The notes under the pieces: generated by a model
The model's input: the letters and a program-made list of their open reading frames with translations, nothing else
Databases searched by the model: none
What the model was told of the DNA's origin: nothing
Translations under genes and position numbers: made by a program
Shown here: positions 38,611-47,258 of the stretch, piece by piece
How positions within the stretch are numbered: the first letter of the stretch is position 1
Layout of the letters: every line of letters begins with the position of its first letter
NCBI RefSeq assembly: GCF_007990715.1
Contig: NZ_BJWY01000008.1
Coordinates: 54,029-118,028, forward strand
Origin: Nocardia seriolae NBRC 15557
Lineage (GTDB): Bacteria; Actinomycetota; Actinomycetes; Mycobacteriales; Mycobacteriaceae
Reading direction: 5' to 3'
DNA: 64,000 nucleotides

Positions 38611-38643
38611 AGCGAGAAGGTTTGCAGCCTTGTCGAAGTGGCG

Positions 38644-38679
38644 GGGGCGGAACCGAATCGGGTCCGCCCCTTTTCTTTT
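38644..38679 (+). terminator. Intrinsic terminator with T-tract
   Basis: GGGGCGGA (38644-38651) pairs with TCCGCCCC (38663-38670), with extra CC/GG pairing in the loop. TTTTCTTTT follows directly. This is a classical rho-independent terminator for ileS readthrough, unusual in so GC-rich a genome. It ends just before the stop of the convergent tetR gene. Confidence 0.75.
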
Positions 38680-38685
38680 GCCCGG

Positions 38686-39264
38686 TCAGGGGCGCGGGCG
38701 CAGCCCGTCGAGGATGGAATCCACCAGGCTCGGAGCGTCGAGGACATCGCCCGCGCCCAGCAGGAACCTCAGGTAGACCGGTCCGTAGAGCATGTTCGTC
38801 ATCACCAGCGGCGTCAGATCGTCGCGAATCTGCCCGGCCGCGATGGCCTTCTCGAGGCGGCGGGCTCCGGCGGTCGCGCGCGGCTCGACGAAGGTGTCGC
38901 GGATCATCTGCATGAGCTTCGGGTCGTGCTGGGCCTCGGCGATGACGCCGCGGTAGACGCAGCCGACATCGCCCGCAAACATCCGCGATAGCCCGGTGAC
39001 CTGGGCTTTCAAATCGGCGGCGATATCCCCGGTGTCGGGAAAGTCGGTGGCCGAACCGATCTGGTCATTGATGGCCTCCAGCGCGATCGCGCCCTTGGAG
39101 GGCCACCACCGGTAGATGGTCTGCTTGCCCACCCCGGCCTTGGCCGCGATGGCCTCGATGGAGAGCTTGCCGTAGCCCTTGCTCACCGCGAGCTCGAAGG
39201 TGGCGTCCAGGATCGCCTGATGGGACTTGGCGCTGCGCAGTTCGGGATTCGGGGGCGGTGGCAT
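38686..39264 (-). CDS. TetR-family repressor
   Basis: A 192-residue TetR regulator. The helix-turn-helix reads LSIEAIAAKAGVGKQTIYRWWPSKGAI (about residues 33-59, in parts) after the usual AILDATFELAVSKGYG helix. The C-terminal ligand domain is of the TetR_C type with VLLG-like helices and no assignable ligand. It is divergent from a membrane-protein/CMD-protein operon, and two near-identical palindromes lie in the shared intergenic region. It is therefore probably both autoregulator and repressor of its neighbours. The ATG at 39264 was preferred to a more distal start at 39327, which would overlap the operator. Confidence 0.87.
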   Translation of the reverse strand: MPPPPNPELRSAKSHQAILDATFELAVSKGYGKLSIEAIAAKAGVGKQTIYRWWPSKGAIALEAINDQIGSATDFPDTGDIAADLKAQVTGLSRMFAGDVGCVYRGVIAEAQHDPKLMQMIRDTFVEPRATAGARRLEKAIAAGQIRDDLTPLVMTNMLYGPVYLRFLLGAGDVLDAPSLVDSILDGLRPRP

Positions 39265-39284
39265 GCGTCGATGATACCCCCAAA

Positions 39285-39301
39285 CGAGACGGAACGTCTC
39301 G
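39285..39301. promoter_or_regulatory. TetR operator 1
   Basis: CGAGACGGAACGTCTCG is a perfect 7-bp inverted repeat with a 3-base centre. It lies two bases upstream of the -35 hexamer of the rightward promoter and 21 bp from the tetR start. Confidence 0.8.
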
Positions 39302-39303
39302 TC

Positions 39304-39332
39304 TTGACAAGTGATCGCCGGGCGCATAACTT
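39304..39332 (+). promoter_or_regulatory. Rightward promoter between the TetR operators
   Basis: TTGACA (39304-39309), a 17-bp spacer and TAACTT (39327-39332) form a near-consensus housekeeping promoter. It is bracketed by the two TetR palindromes and drives the membrane-protein/CMD operon. Confidence 0.75.
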
Positions 39333-39344
39333 ACATTCATGAGA

Positions 39345-39361
39345 CGAGACGGACCGTCTCG
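39345..39361. promoter_or_regulatory. TetR operator 2
   Basis: CGAGACGGACCGTCTCG repeats operator 1 with one changed base in the centre. It starts exactly 60 bp from operator 1 and covers the expected transcription start region. Confidence 0.8.
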
Positions 39362-39394
39362 CCGAATTGGGAACACGGTCGCTAGGAGCGAACA

Positions 39395-39667
39395 ATGACC
39401 ACCCTCACCACCACCCCCGCCGTTACCGCGAATGTCGCCGCCCCCGTGGCGGTTCCGTCGGTGCACCGGCGCGCCGTCATCACCTGGCTGGCCGTGTACC
39501 CGACCATCACCCTCGCTCTGGCCCTGCTCGGCCCGCTGATGACCGGCCTGCCGCTGATGGCCCGCACCCTGGTCCTCACCGCGGTCGTGGTGCCCGCCAC
39601 GGCCTACCTCCTCGTCCCCATGCTGATGAAGGCCAACCACCACCTGACCCTGCGCCTGCACCGCTGA
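39395..39667 (+). CDS. Small membrane protein
   Basis: A 90-residue protein with a Thr/Ala-rich N-terminus and two transmembrane helices (about residues 29-51 and 57-77), ending in a basic tail. No family is recognised with confidence. It is first in the TetR-controlled operon, 33 bp before the CMD-like gene. Such proteins are often paired with AhpD-like genes under TetR control, but a role cannot be stated. Confidence 0.72.
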   Translation: MTTLTTTPAVTANVAAPVAVPSVHRRAVITWLAVYPTITLALALLGPLMTGLPLMARTLVLTAVVVPATAYLLVPMLMKANHHLTLRLHR

Positions 39668-39700
39668 CCCGCCATCCGCGACGAAACAGAAAGAGACGCA

Positions 39701-40096
39701 ATGACTTCCCTCGACACCACCGCCGACCGCTTCGAACGCGGCCTCGCCGTCCTCGACGAGATCAGCGGCCCGGGCGGCCGCGCGGTGGTCGACCGGCTGG
39801 CCGACATCGCCCCGGACCTCGGCCGCTACGTCGTCGAATTCGGCTACGGCGACATCTACTCCCGGCCCGGACTCACGATCCAGCAGCGTCAGCTCGTCAC
39901 CATCGCCGCCCTGGCCGCGCTCGGCACGGCCGCGCCGCAGCTGCGCTTCCATATCGACGCCGCGCGGAATGTCGGCGTCACGCAGACCGAGATCGCCGAG
40001 GCGCTGATCCAGATCGCCGCGTACGCGGGCTTCCCGGCGTCGATCAATGGCGTGGCGGCCCTGCGTGAGGTGCTCGACCAGCGCGCGGCCGAATAG
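39701..40096 (+). CDS. Carboxymuconolactone decarboxylase-family protein
   Basis: A 131-residue all-alpha CMD/AhpD-fold protein. The core signature is LTIQQRQLVTIAALAALGTAAPQLRFHIDAARNVGVT, read in parts, with the conserved His of LRFHI (about residue 85) and the PAsING end. The CxxC pair of AhpD peroxidases is missing, so a thiol peroxidase role is unlikely; a decarboxylase-like or scavenging role is possible. It follows a membrane-protein gene under the control of the divergent TetR repressor. Confidence 0.85.
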   Translation: MTSLDTTADRFERGLAVLDEISGPGGRAVVDRLADIAPDLGRYVVEFGYGDIYSRPGLTIQQRQLVTIAALAALGTAAPQLRFHIDAARNVGVTQTEIAEALIQIAAYAGFPASINGVAALREVLDQRAAE

Positions 40097-40258
40097 CCCG
40101 ACCGGGGGTTTTCCGGATTCGGGTGATGCGGGTCTCGAGACACGCGGGTGGTGGTTCTCTTGTGACGTGTGTTGCGCGTGCGATACAACGGCTATTGGCT
40201 AGCAAATGATCTTTTGATGCAGCAGTTCCCGCGGTATCGCCGATGAAGGGGCGCGCAC

Positions 40259-40795
40259 ATGGCTCGAAGCATGCTAGGCAGGCTCAGAATCTTTGGTTCG
40301 ACAACCGCTTTAATGATTGCTATTGGTGCGCTGTGGGCGGGGATGGCCCACGCGGACACCGGCTCCGCGTCCGGGTCCTCCTCCGGCAGCGGCACCGGTT
40401 CGTTCTCCGGAAGCGCCAGCGGCTCGGCGCAATTGCCGATCGCCAGTCCGCGGGCCATGGCCGCGCTGGCGCTGGCGGGGACGCAGACCGGCAAGCCCTA
40501 TGAGTGGGGCGGGACGGGGCCGGATGCCTGGGACTGCTCGGGGTTGGTGCAGTGGGCCTTCCGCGGTGTCGGCATCGATCTGCCGCGCACCACGTGGCAG
40601 CAGGCCGAGGCCGGGCTCGAAGTGCCGTTCGGCGCACTGCAACCCGGTGATGTGGTCATTCTCAACGATGACGCCTCCCATGAAGGCATCTACGCGGGAG
40701 GCGGCAATGTGTTGAACGCGTACGACTGGGGTGTGCCCGTCGGGCTGACTCCGCTGAGTCGGTTCGACGTCTACGCCATTCGCCGCTTCTTCTGA
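40259..40795 (+). CDS. Secreted NlpC/P60 peptidoglycan hydrolase
   Basis: A 178-residue exported protein. A signal peptide (about residues 1-32, cleaved near AHA-DT) and a Gly/Ser linker (about 35-57) precede an NlpC/P60 domain. The catalytic Cys93 is in WDCSGLVQWAF and His141 in SHEGIYAGGG, with a polar third position in NVLNAYDWG. Such enzymes cut D-Glu-mDAP bonds in stem peptides. It stands alone, 163 bp after the CMD gene, with its own leader. Its small size matches single-domain RipD/RipB-like hydrolases. Confidence 0.9.
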   Translation: MARSMLGRLRIFGSTTALMIAIGALWAGMAHADTGSASGSSSGSGTGSFSGSASGSAQLPIASPRAMAALALAGTQTGKPYEWGGTGPDAWDCSGLVQWAFRGVGIDLPRTTWQQAEAGLEVPFGALQPGDVVILNDDASHEGIYAGGGNVLNAYDWGVPVGLTPLSRFDVYAIRRFF

Positions 40796-40801
40796 ATCCG
40801 C

Positions 40802-41215
40802 TTACTCGACAACGAGTTCCGCGGGGATGTTGCCGCGGGTGGCCTTGGAGTACGGGCACACCTGGTGGGCGGCCTCGACGAGCTCGCGGCCCTTCTCGTT
40901 CTGCAGTTCCTCGGGCAGCTCGACGCGCAGCACGACGGAGATGCCGAAGCCGGTCTCCTCGTCCTTGTTCAGGCTGACAGCGGCGGTCACCGAGGCGTCG
41001 CCGAGGGCGATGCCCTGGTTGCGGGCCACGACCTGCAGCGCGCCGGCGAAGCAGGCCGAGTAGCCCACCGCGAACAGCTGCTCGGGGTTGGTGCCGTCAC
41101 CGCTGCCGCCGGCCTCCTTGGGCTGGGCCAGCTTCAGGTCGAGGTAACCGTCGGAGCTGACCGAGCGGCCCTCGCGGCCGACGGAGGTAGCGGACGAGGT
41201 GAAGAGCTCAGCCAT
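40802..41215 (-). CDS. ohr: Organic hydroperoxide resistance protein Ohr
   Basis: OsmC/Ohr-fold thiol peroxidase (137 residues) that reduces organic hydroperoxides. The two catalytic cysteines are Cys55 (GYSACFAGAL) and Cys120 (HQVCPYSKATRGNI). The N-terminal TSSATSVGREGRS and the NPEQLFAVGY helix are typical of Ohr rather than OsmC. It is divergent from a TetR gene, with two palindromic sites in the 106-bp gap. Most ohr genes are controlled by MarR-type OhrR, so this pairing is different. Confidence 0.93.
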   Translation of the reverse strand: MAELFTSSATSVGREGRSVSSDGYLDLKLAQPKEAGGSGDGTNPEQLFAVGYSACFAGALQVVARNQGIALGDASVTAAVSLNKDEETGFGISVVLRVELPEELQNEKGRELVEAAHQVCPYSKATRGNIPAELVVE

Positions 41216-41228
41216 TTCGAATCTCCCT

Positions 41229-41244
41229 AGACAGACTTGTCTGT
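41229..41244. promoter_or_regulatory. Ohr/TetR operator 1
   Basis: TAGACAGACTTGTCTG is an inverted repeat (AGACA...TGTCT type) 14 bp upstream of the ohr start. It is repeated with two base changes at 41263. It is probably bound by the divergent TetR protein. Confidence 0.75.
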
Positions 41245-41262
41245 TCAGACGCGACCCAGAGT

Positions 41263-41278
41263 AGACAGGTCTGTCTGC
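41263..41278. promoter_or_regulatory. Ohr/TetR operator 2
   Basis: TAGACAGGTCTGTCTG matches operator 1 and begins 34 bp from it. Together they give a tandem site in the divergent promoter region. Confidence 0.75.
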
Positions 41279-41321
41279 TATCGTCAACACCGAAGATCCG
41301 ATCAGGGGAAGGAGAGCAGCC

Positions 41322-41861
41322 ATGAGTGAGGCCCGTGATCGCCTGCTGGACACCGCGACTCGGCTGTTCTACGCCGAGGGCATCCACACCGTCGGCATCG
41401 ACCGCATCATCGCCGAGGCCGGGATCGCCAAGGCCACTTTCTATCGGCACTTCAGGACCAAGGAGGACCTGGTCGTCGCGTATCTGGTGCGTGAATACGC
41501 CCGGCAGCGCGAGATTCTGGAGGCCATTCCCGGGTCGGGCGCCGACTCCATCGTGGGGATTTTCGACCGCCTGGGCGAGCTCAGCTGCGGGCCGGGGTTC
41601 CGGGGGTGCCCGTTCCTCAACGCGGCCGTGGAGTTTCCGAACCCCGACCATGCCGTGCGCAAGGTGGTCGACGACTACCGCGGGTGGTTCCGGGAGCTCA
41701 TGGCCGACCGGCTGCGCGCCGCCGGATACTCCGATGTCGACGACGCGTCGCGGGTGTTGCTGATGACTCGCGACGGCGTAGCCATCAGCGGGGGAGTGGG
41801 AGACAACGAGACGGTCCGGGTGGGTATCCGGACCGCCCTGTCGCAGTTGGGTATTCGGTAG
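41322..41861 (+). CDS. TetR-family regulator divergent from ohr
   Basis: A 179-residue TetR protein. The helix-turn-helix is GIDRIIAEAGIAKATFYRHFRTKEDL (about residues 25-50, in parts). The ligand domain contains Cys89 and Cys96 in LSCGPGFRGCPFLNAA. This GCPFLNAA segment recurs in a TetR subgroup, so the cysteines may be structural, but redox sensing is possible given the peroxide-defence neighbour. The ATG follows GGGGAAGGAGAG. It is convergent with the frameshifted transporter gene. Confidence 0.88.
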   Translation: MSEARDRLLDTATRLFYAEGIHTVGIDRIIAEAGIAKATFYRHFRTKEDLVVAYLVREYARQREILEAIPGSGADSIVGIFDRLGELSCGPGFRGCPFLNAAVEFPNPDHAVRKVVDDYRGWFRELMADRLRAAGYSDVDDASRVLLMTRDGVAISGGVGDNETVRVGIRTALSQLGIR

Positions 41862-41865
41862 CCCG

Positions 41866-42907
41866 TCAGACGCCGACGGACTCCTCCATCTCCTCCTCTG
41901 CCGGTTCCGTGGCCTCCGCGGTCGCGGCGTGGCGCGGCCCGAGTTCGGCTGCGGCCCGGCGCTTCTCGGTCAGCGCCGCCACGGCCATGAGCGCCAGGCC
42001 CGCGGCGAACCAGAGCACCAGGCTCGCGATGCGGCCGCCGAACCGCGCTGTCGAAGTACAGCAGGCTGCGCGCGCCCTCGACGAAGCCCGCGCCGTTCCA
42101 GAAGTCGTGCAGCGTCCCGAAGAAATCGTTCTGCAGCCACGGGCTGTAGACGCCGCCGGAGCTGGTGAAGTTCAGCATGACGAACAGCACCATCATGGCC
42201 AGGGTGGTCCAGCGCGCCAGGAAGGTGTGCAGGCCGATGCCGATGGCCAGGATGCCCGCCGAGTACAGCCAGGACATGGCCCAGACCGCGCCCGCGTCAT
42301 GGTCGACCACGTGGAAGACCGGACTCGACAACGCCAGTCCGATCAGGCTCACCAGCAGCGAGGTGACCAGGCCGAACAGGCCGCGAATCCACATCGGCAG
42401 GCCCGCGCCCGCCGCGCCGATGGCGGCCACGCTGCCGTAGGAGCCGATGCTCAGCGTGACCAGCAGGAAGAAGATGCCCTGCGCGGTGGGGTCGCCGGAG
42501 CTGGGGGTGGTCACGTCGGTGATGGTCATCGGCGTGTTCTGCACGGCCGCGACCTGTCCGAAGACGGCCTCGGCGGCCATCGCCGTGGTGTCGGATCCGG
42601 CCTTGGCGACCAATAATTCGGGCTTCTGTGGGTCGGGCACGTACGCCCCCGCGAGATCCCGGTGCCGCAGCTGGCCGACCGCGTCGTCGCGGGTGGGCAC
42701 GGTGATCACGTCGAGGGCATTGCCGCCCTTGTCCTTCATGGTCTGGGCCAGCACCTTGACCTGCGGGCTGTCGCCGACGATGGCCACCGCGAGGTGATTG
42801 GGCTCGGGCTGGTGGAACGCGCCCAGGTAGGCCAGGCCCATGCCGAGGCACATGAGCAGCGGGGTCAGCAGGTGCAGGGCGACATGCCGGATCTGGTGGG
42901 AGGCCAT
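41866..42907 (-). pseudogene. DUF3533/YhgE-like membrane transporter, frameshifted
   Basis: Membrane protein with one N-terminal helix (about residues 7-27), an extracytoplasmic domain of about 130 residues and five C-terminal helices, like YhgE/Pip or ABC-2-type permeases. The reading frame is sound to SLLYFDSA, then shifts near 42043-42048. In the next frame the expected last helix follows (IASLVLWFAAGLALMAVAAL) and the protein ends at 41866. Two bases (CG) appear lost from a GCGCGC run. The ATG at 42907 follows GGAGAAG. It is divergent from a MarR gene, so it is probably an efflux-type function under MarR control. Confidence 0.75.
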
Positions 42908-42924
42908 GGGATTCTTCTCCAATA

Positions 42925-42939
42925 GTTGGTAAATACAAC
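42925..42939. promoter_or_regulatory. MarR half-conserved operator
   Basis: GTTGGTAAATACAAC shares the outer GTTG/CAAC arms with the perfect palindrome at 42947. It lies directly upstream of the transporter ribosome-binding site. Confidence 0.5.
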
Positions 42940-42946
42940 CAAGCGA

Positions 42947-42963
42947 GGTTGTAGTCTACAACC
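42947..42963. promoter_or_regulatory. MarR operator
   Basis: GGTTGTAGTCTACAACC is a perfect 8-bp inverted repeat with a one-base centre. It ends at the base before the marR ATG (42964). Binding here would block marR expression directly and probably the divergent transporter. Confidence 0.78.
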
Positions 42964-43407
42964 ATGAGTGGAGATCCGGCATTCCCCGGCCGTGCCGATG
43001 CGATCGAGGTCATACAGCGCGAGCTCACCGCCTTCGCCCGCCGCGCCCGCGGGCGGGCCGGTGAACTGCACCCGGAACTGTCGCTGGTGGCGTCGAGCGT
43101 GCTGGACCTGGTCATCGAGCGGGACGGCTGCCTGGCCGCCGATCTGGCCGGGCACTTCCACCTGGACAAGTCCACGGTCAGCCGCCAGGTGGCCGCGCTG
43201 GAGCGGGACGGGTATCTGGCGCGCGAGGTGGACCCGGCCAAGCGGCGCAATCTGATCCTGCGCGCGACGCCCGAGGGCCGGCGCGTGGCCCGCGCCGCCG
43301 CCCGCTCGCGCGCGGACGCCTTCACCGAACGGTTCCGGGACTGGGACGACGGCGACGTCGAGCGGCTGGCCGAATATCTGGTGCGCTACAACGCCGCGGA
43401 CGAGTGA
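42964..43407 (+). CDS. MarR-family regulator
   Basis: A 147-residue winged-helix regulator. The recognition region reads CLAADLAGHFHLDKSTVSRQVAALERDGYLAREVDPAKRR, read in parts (about residues 56-95), with the wing at DPAKRRNLILRATPEG. A palindrome overlaps the region just before its ATG. No Shine-Dalgarno sequence is visible, so the transcript may be leaderless or have a very short leader. It is divergent from the frameshifted membrane transporter. Confidence 0.9.
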   Translation: MSGDPAFPGRADAIEVIQRELTAFARRARGRAGELHPELSLVASSVLDLVIERDGCLAADLAGHFHLDKSTVSRQVAALERDGYLAREVDPAKRRNLILRATPEGRRVARAAARSRADAFTERFRDWDDGDVERLAEYLVRYNAADE

Positions 43408-43433
43408 GAGCCGGTGCTGAACGAGCCCGGGGC

Positions 43434-44552
43434 TCAGGGGTTTTCGGGGAGGTTCAGGCCCTTGGCGAGTACCGGCCACGAGGAGCGCAGGGCGTCCTGC
43501 CAGTAGCCCCAGGAGTGGGTGCCGGGCTTGGCGATATCGCAGGTGGCCGGAATCTCCAGCTGTTGCAGGCGCACCTTGAGGTTGCGGGCGCACCAGTCGC
43601 TGGCCGCCTCCAGGATGCCGCCGACCAGGATCTGTTGCGGCAGACCGCCGTCCGCGGGGCCGAGACTGCGCACATCGGAGATATTGTCGTGGCGTCCGGG
43701 CAGGCCGCTGCCGTTGGAGACGTAGAGGCCCAGCCCGCGCAGGGCCTCGGCGTGCACGTAGGGATCGTTCTCGGCCCACTGCGGATCGTCGCTGGGGCCG
43801 TACATGTTCACCGGATTGCCGCCGCCGATGGAGATCACCAGGTCGGCGAACTTCTGTCCGATCGGGTCGCTGATCTGTGCGCAGCCGCTGTAGGCGGCCA
43901 CCGCGGTGTACAGCCCGGGCGCGGCGATCGGCAATTGCAGCACCGAGGTGCCCGACATGGACATGCCCGCGATGGCGTGAATACCGTTGGTATCCAGGGC
44001 CGCATCGATGAGCGGGGGCAGCTCGTCGGTGAGGAAGGTCTTCCAGCGCGGCAGGCCCAGCCTGGGATCCGGTGTGCGCCAGTCGGTGTAGTAGGTGAAC
44101 GCGCCGCCGATCGGCATCACCACGTTCACGTTCTTGTCCTCGAAGAACTCCGTGGAGTCGGTATTGCGCTTCCAGGTGGCCGTATCCTGGCCGCCCCCGG
44201 CGCCATTGAGCAGGTACAGCACCGGGCGGGGCACGGAGGTGTCGGCGGGGCGCTGCACCTCGACGGTGACATCGCTGTCCATGGCCGCCGAATGCACGTG
44301 CAGCGTCAGATTGCGGGAGTCGTGGATCTCGTAGGACTTGATGGTGGATCCGTCGTCGGAGACCGGGGTGTCGGCCAGCGTCGCGGTGCTGGTGATCGGA
44401 TCGGGTGGGGCCGCGTCGGCCGGTGCGGGGGTCACGGCCATCGTGAACGTAGTGACAAGGGAACAACTTGCCGCCGCGAGCAGTGCCGCCCGGGTGCCCA
44501 ATCCGTCTAGCAAAACCGACCTTCGATCCAGAGGTGCCCGACCCGAATGCAT
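43434..44552 (-). CDS. Antigen 85-like mycolyltransferase/esterase
   Basis: Secreted alpha/beta hydrolase of the esterase D/antigen 85 family (372 residues). After a basic N-terminus and hydrophobic signal (LLAAASCSLVTTFTMAV, cleaved near ADA-AP), it shows VLYLLNGAGGGQD and VVMPIGGAFTYYTDW. The nucleophile serine lies in GMSMSG (about residue 200) and the catalytic His in PGTHSWGYWQDAL near the end. In mycolata these enzymes transfer mycolates onto trehalose or arabinogalactan. The start is uncertain: the ATG at 44552 fits a signal peptide, and an upstream start at 44624 is possible. Confidence 0.87.
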   Translation of the reverse strand: MHSGRAPLDRRSVLLDGLGTRAALLAAASCSLVTTFTMAVTPAPADAAPPDPITSTATLADTPVSDDGSTIKSYEIHDSRNLTLHVHSAAMDSDVTVEVQRPADTSVPRPVLYLLNGAGGGQDTATWKRNTDSTEFFEDKNVNVVMPIGGAFTYYTDWRTPDPRLGLPRWKTFLTDELPPLIDAALDTNGIHAIAGMSMSGTSVLQLPIAAPGLYTAVAAYSGCAQISDPIGQKFADLVISIGGGNPVNMYGPSDDPQWAENDPYVHAEALRGLGLYVSNGSGLPGRHDNISDVRSLGPADGGLPQQILVGGILEAASDWCARNLKVRLQQLEIPATCDIAKPGTHSWGYWQDALRSSWPVLAKGLNLPENP

Positions 44553-44674
44553 GATCGCCGAAAAGCGCCCCCATGTTTCGGGTTTCGACAAGATTGGGTC
44601 TGGCGTGCTTGTGGCGCAAGGCACTTGTGTGCCGATCGATGCGCCGACCTCGAAGGTTGTGACTTGTCAGCGGG

Positions 44675-45559
44675 TCACGGCTGCTCGGTGACGAGTTGCC
44701 GCAACAGCGGACCGTACTCCGGATGCGCCAGCGCCGAGGCGAATTGGGCGGTCAGATAGTCGGCGGGATTGCCGGTGTCGTACCAGCGGCCGCGAATCAC
44801 CTGGCCGTACACCGGGTTCGCGGCGGCGAAGATATTGATCGCATCGGTCAGGTAGACCTCGCCGGTGCGGTGGGTGTACCACTCGTCGACCTGCCTGCGC
44901 AGTTCGGCGATGATGCCGGGGGTCACCACGTAGCCGCCGATGGCCGCGAACGACGACGGCGCGTCGGCGGGCTTGGGCTTCTCCTTGAGGCCGCTGATCC
45001 GCATCAGGCCCTCGCCCACGGTCTCCTCCACGACCGGCACGCCGTAGCGCTGCGATTCGGACGGATTCATCGGCATGAGCGCCAGCACCGGCGCGCCGGT
45101 CTTCTCGTAGGCGTCGACCAGCTGCTGGGCGCGCGGCACCTCGGCGACGAAGACGTCGTCGGGCCACAGCACCAGCATGGGCTCGTCGCCCAGGTGGCGG
45201 GCGGCGTTCAGCACGGGCGTGCCATTGCCGTAGGGGCCGTGCTGGTCCAGGTAGGTGATGTGGCCGGCGCGGCTGAGTTCGCCGACCTCCTCGACGGCGT
45301 CGGCGTAGGCCGCCTTGCCGTCGGCGCGCAGCTGTGCGACCAGGGCCGGGTTGGGGCGGAAGTGGTCCTGGATCAAGGACTTTCCACCGCTGACCACGAT
45401 GGTGATGTCGGTGACGCCCGAGGCCACGAGTTCGCGGACGGTGTGTTCGATGACCGGCTTGTCGCCCACCGGGAGCATTTCCTTGGGGATCGCCTTGGTC
45501 AACGGCAGCAGCCGTGAGCCGATGCCGGCGGCGGGAATCACGGCCTTGCGAATCGTCAT
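44675..45559 (-). CDS. galU: UTP--glucose-1-phosphate uridylyltransferase
   Basis: Makes UDP-glucose from UTP and glucose 1-phosphate for cell-wall polysaccharide, trehalose and glycolipid synthesis. The 294-residue nucleotidyltransferase starts [27 protein letters not shown], with the nucleotide loop [10 protein letters not shown] at about residues 9-18. VLWPDDV (metal-binding Asp) and the lysine of LKEKP (about 195) are also present. The ATG is 62 bp from the dinB start on the other strand. UDP-glucose could also supply the CruG-like glycosyltransferase, but that is speculation. Confidence 0.95.
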   Translation of the reverse strand: MTIRKAVIPAAGIGSRLLPLTKAIPKEMLPVGDKPVIEHTVRELVASGVTDITIVVSGGKSLIQDHFRPNPALVAQLRADGKAAYADAVEEVGELSRAGHITYLDQHGPYGNGTPVLNAARHLGDEPMLVLWPDDVFVAEVPRAQQLVDAYEKTGAPVLALMPMNPSESQRYGVPVVEETVGEGLMRISGLKEKPKPADAPSSFAAIGGYVVTPGIIAELRRQVDEWYTHRTGEVYLTDAINIFAAANPVYGQVIRGRWYDTGNPADYLTAQFASALAHPEYGPLLRQLVTEQP

Positions 45560-45621
45560 GGCTCGATCATCACACACGCCACGGCACGTACCTGTCGGTA
45601 GCCGGGCGTAAATTTCCCGTT

Positions 45622-47115
45622 GTGAACACCTCCGCCGCTGCCGCCAACCGGGACATTGTGCCTGGTGGGGGCGGTGGTTCGGGGTTGGCGAGGCGGGGCG
45701 TGGGATTGGGCACACCGGCAGCGGATTCACGGCAAACCGACAGCCGGGCCCGAGTTTCGGGACAGCGTCGGTGGGTGCTGCACATAGACATGGACGCCTT
45801 CTTCGCTTCGGTCGAGCAGCTCACCCGGCCGACGCTGCGTGGGCGGCCGGTGCTGGTGGGCGGCATGGGCGGGCGCGGGGTGGTGGCGGGGGCCAGCTAC
45901 GAGGCGCGGGTGTTCGGGGCGCGTTCGGCCATGCCCATGCATCAGGCGCGGCGGCTGGTCGGGATGTCCGCGGTGGTGATTCCGCCGCGTGGGGCGGTAT
46001 ACGGCGAGCTCAGCGGGCAGGTGTTCGACACCCTGCGGTCGCGGATCCCGGTGCTGGAGACGCTGTCGTTCGACGAGGCGTTCGGGGAACCGGCGGAACT
46101 GGCGGGCGCGACACCGGCGCGGGTGGCCGAGTTCTGTGAGGAGTTGCGGGCGGCGGTGCGGGAGCGCACCGGGCTGGTGGCCTCGGTCGGGGCGGGCAGC
46201 GGCAAGCAGCTCGCCAAGATCGCCTCCGGGCTGGCCAAACCCGATGGGGTACGGGTGATTTCGGCCGCCGAGCAGGACCGGTTCCTGTCCGCGCTGCCGG
46301 TCCGCAAACTCTGGGGAATCGGGCCGGTCGCCGAAAGCCGTTTGCGCTCACTGGGAATCGAGACGGTGGGGGCGCTGGCCGCGCTGCCCGAGACCGAGGC
46401 GTCCTCGATCCTGGGCGGCAGTATCGGGGTGGCGCTGCACCGGCTGGCGCGCGGCATCGACGACCGGCCGGTGGCCGAGCGGGCCGAGGCCAAGCAGATC
46501 AGTGCCGAAACCACCTATGAGACCGACATTCTCAACCTCGCCCAGTTGCGGCCCGCCATCGACGCCATGGCGGTCTCGGCGCACCGGCGGCTGACCGCCG
46601 ACGGGCGGGCCGCGCGCACGGTGGTGCTCAAGCTCAAGAAGACCGATATGAGCATCGTGACCCGCTCGTCCACGCTGCCGTATGCCACCGAGGATCTCAC
46701 CACGCTGACCGCCGCGGCTCAGCGCTCCGCGCTGGATCCGGCCGAGATCGGGCCGATTCGCCTGGTGGGCGTGGGTTTTGCCGGGTTGTCGGAGATCCGC
46801 CAGGAATCGCTGTTCCCCGAACTCGACCAGACCGTCGACCCGGGCGGCGCGGTGTCGGAGGAACCCGCTCTCGCGCTACCGGAGAGCCCGGATCCGGTGG
46901 TGCCGCCCGCAACTCGCTCCTATGCGGTCGGAATCTGGTATCCCGGGCTCGATGTCGAACACCCCGAATTCGGGCACGGCTGGGTGCAGGGCGCGGGGCA
47001 CGGCGTGGTGACCGTCAGGTTCGAAACCCGTTCGACCGGACCGGGTCCGGCGCGCACCTTCGCCGCCGAGGATCCGGATCTGCGGCGCGGGGACCCGCTC
47101 GACAGCCTGCGGTGA
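45622..47115 (+). CDS. dinB: DNA polymerase IV (DinB1-like)
   Basis: Y-family translesion polymerase (497 residues from this GTG). The catalytic block reads [15 protein letters not shown] with the metal-binding Asp pair, followed by SFDEAF near residue 153. [31 protein letters not shown] (helix-hairpin-helix) and a little-finger domain are present. It follows M. tuberculosis DinB1 through the QESLFPELD clamp-binding region and the late [19 protein letters not shown]. The first 50 residues have no counterpart there. A GTG at 45774, directly before the conserved LHIDMD, could be the real start. Confidence 0.9.
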   Translation: MNTSAAAANRDIVPGGGGGSGLARRGVGLGTPAADSRQTDSRARVSGQRRWVLHIDMDAFFASVEQLTRPTLRGRPVLVGGMGGRGVVAGASYEARVFGARSAMPMHQARRLVGMSAVVIPPRGAVYGELSGQVFDTLRSRIPVLETLSFDEAFGEPAELAGATPARVAEFCEELRAAVRERTGLVASVGAGSGKQLAKIASGLAKPDGVRVISAAEQDRFLSALPVRKLWGIGPVAESRLRSLGIETVGALAALPETEASSILGGSIGVALHRLARGIDDRPVAERAEAKQISAETTYETDILNLAQLRPAIDAMAVSAHRRLTADGRAARTVVLKLKKTDMSIVTRSSTLPYATEDLTTLTAAAQRSALDPAEIGPIRLVGVGFAGLSEIRQESLFPELDQTVDPGGAVSEEPALALPESPDPVVPPATRSYAVGIWYPGLDVEHPEFGHGWVQGAGHGVVTVRFETRSTGPGPARTFAAEDPDLRRGDPLDSLR

Positions 47116-47258
47116 TGCGGGTAAGGCATATTTGCGCGAATTATGAGGATTCGGACTGAAAATGCCGCGTCATCGCGGACGATGGCCGTTTCCGTGACCC
47201 CGCGTTGGTAGTCTCGCGAGTCGTCGAACGGACCTACTCGAACGCAAAGGACGAGCAG

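Noticed and set aside
40097..40258. c-di-AMP (ydaO) riboswitch before the NlpC/P60 gene
   Set aside because: Such riboswitches precede cell-wall hydrolases in actinobacteria, but the 162-base leader lacks the expected conserved blocks and is rather short.
42297..43325. 342-codon minus-strand frame running through marR and the transporter
   Set aside because: It is an out-of-frame shadow spanning two well-supported divergent genes and their operator.
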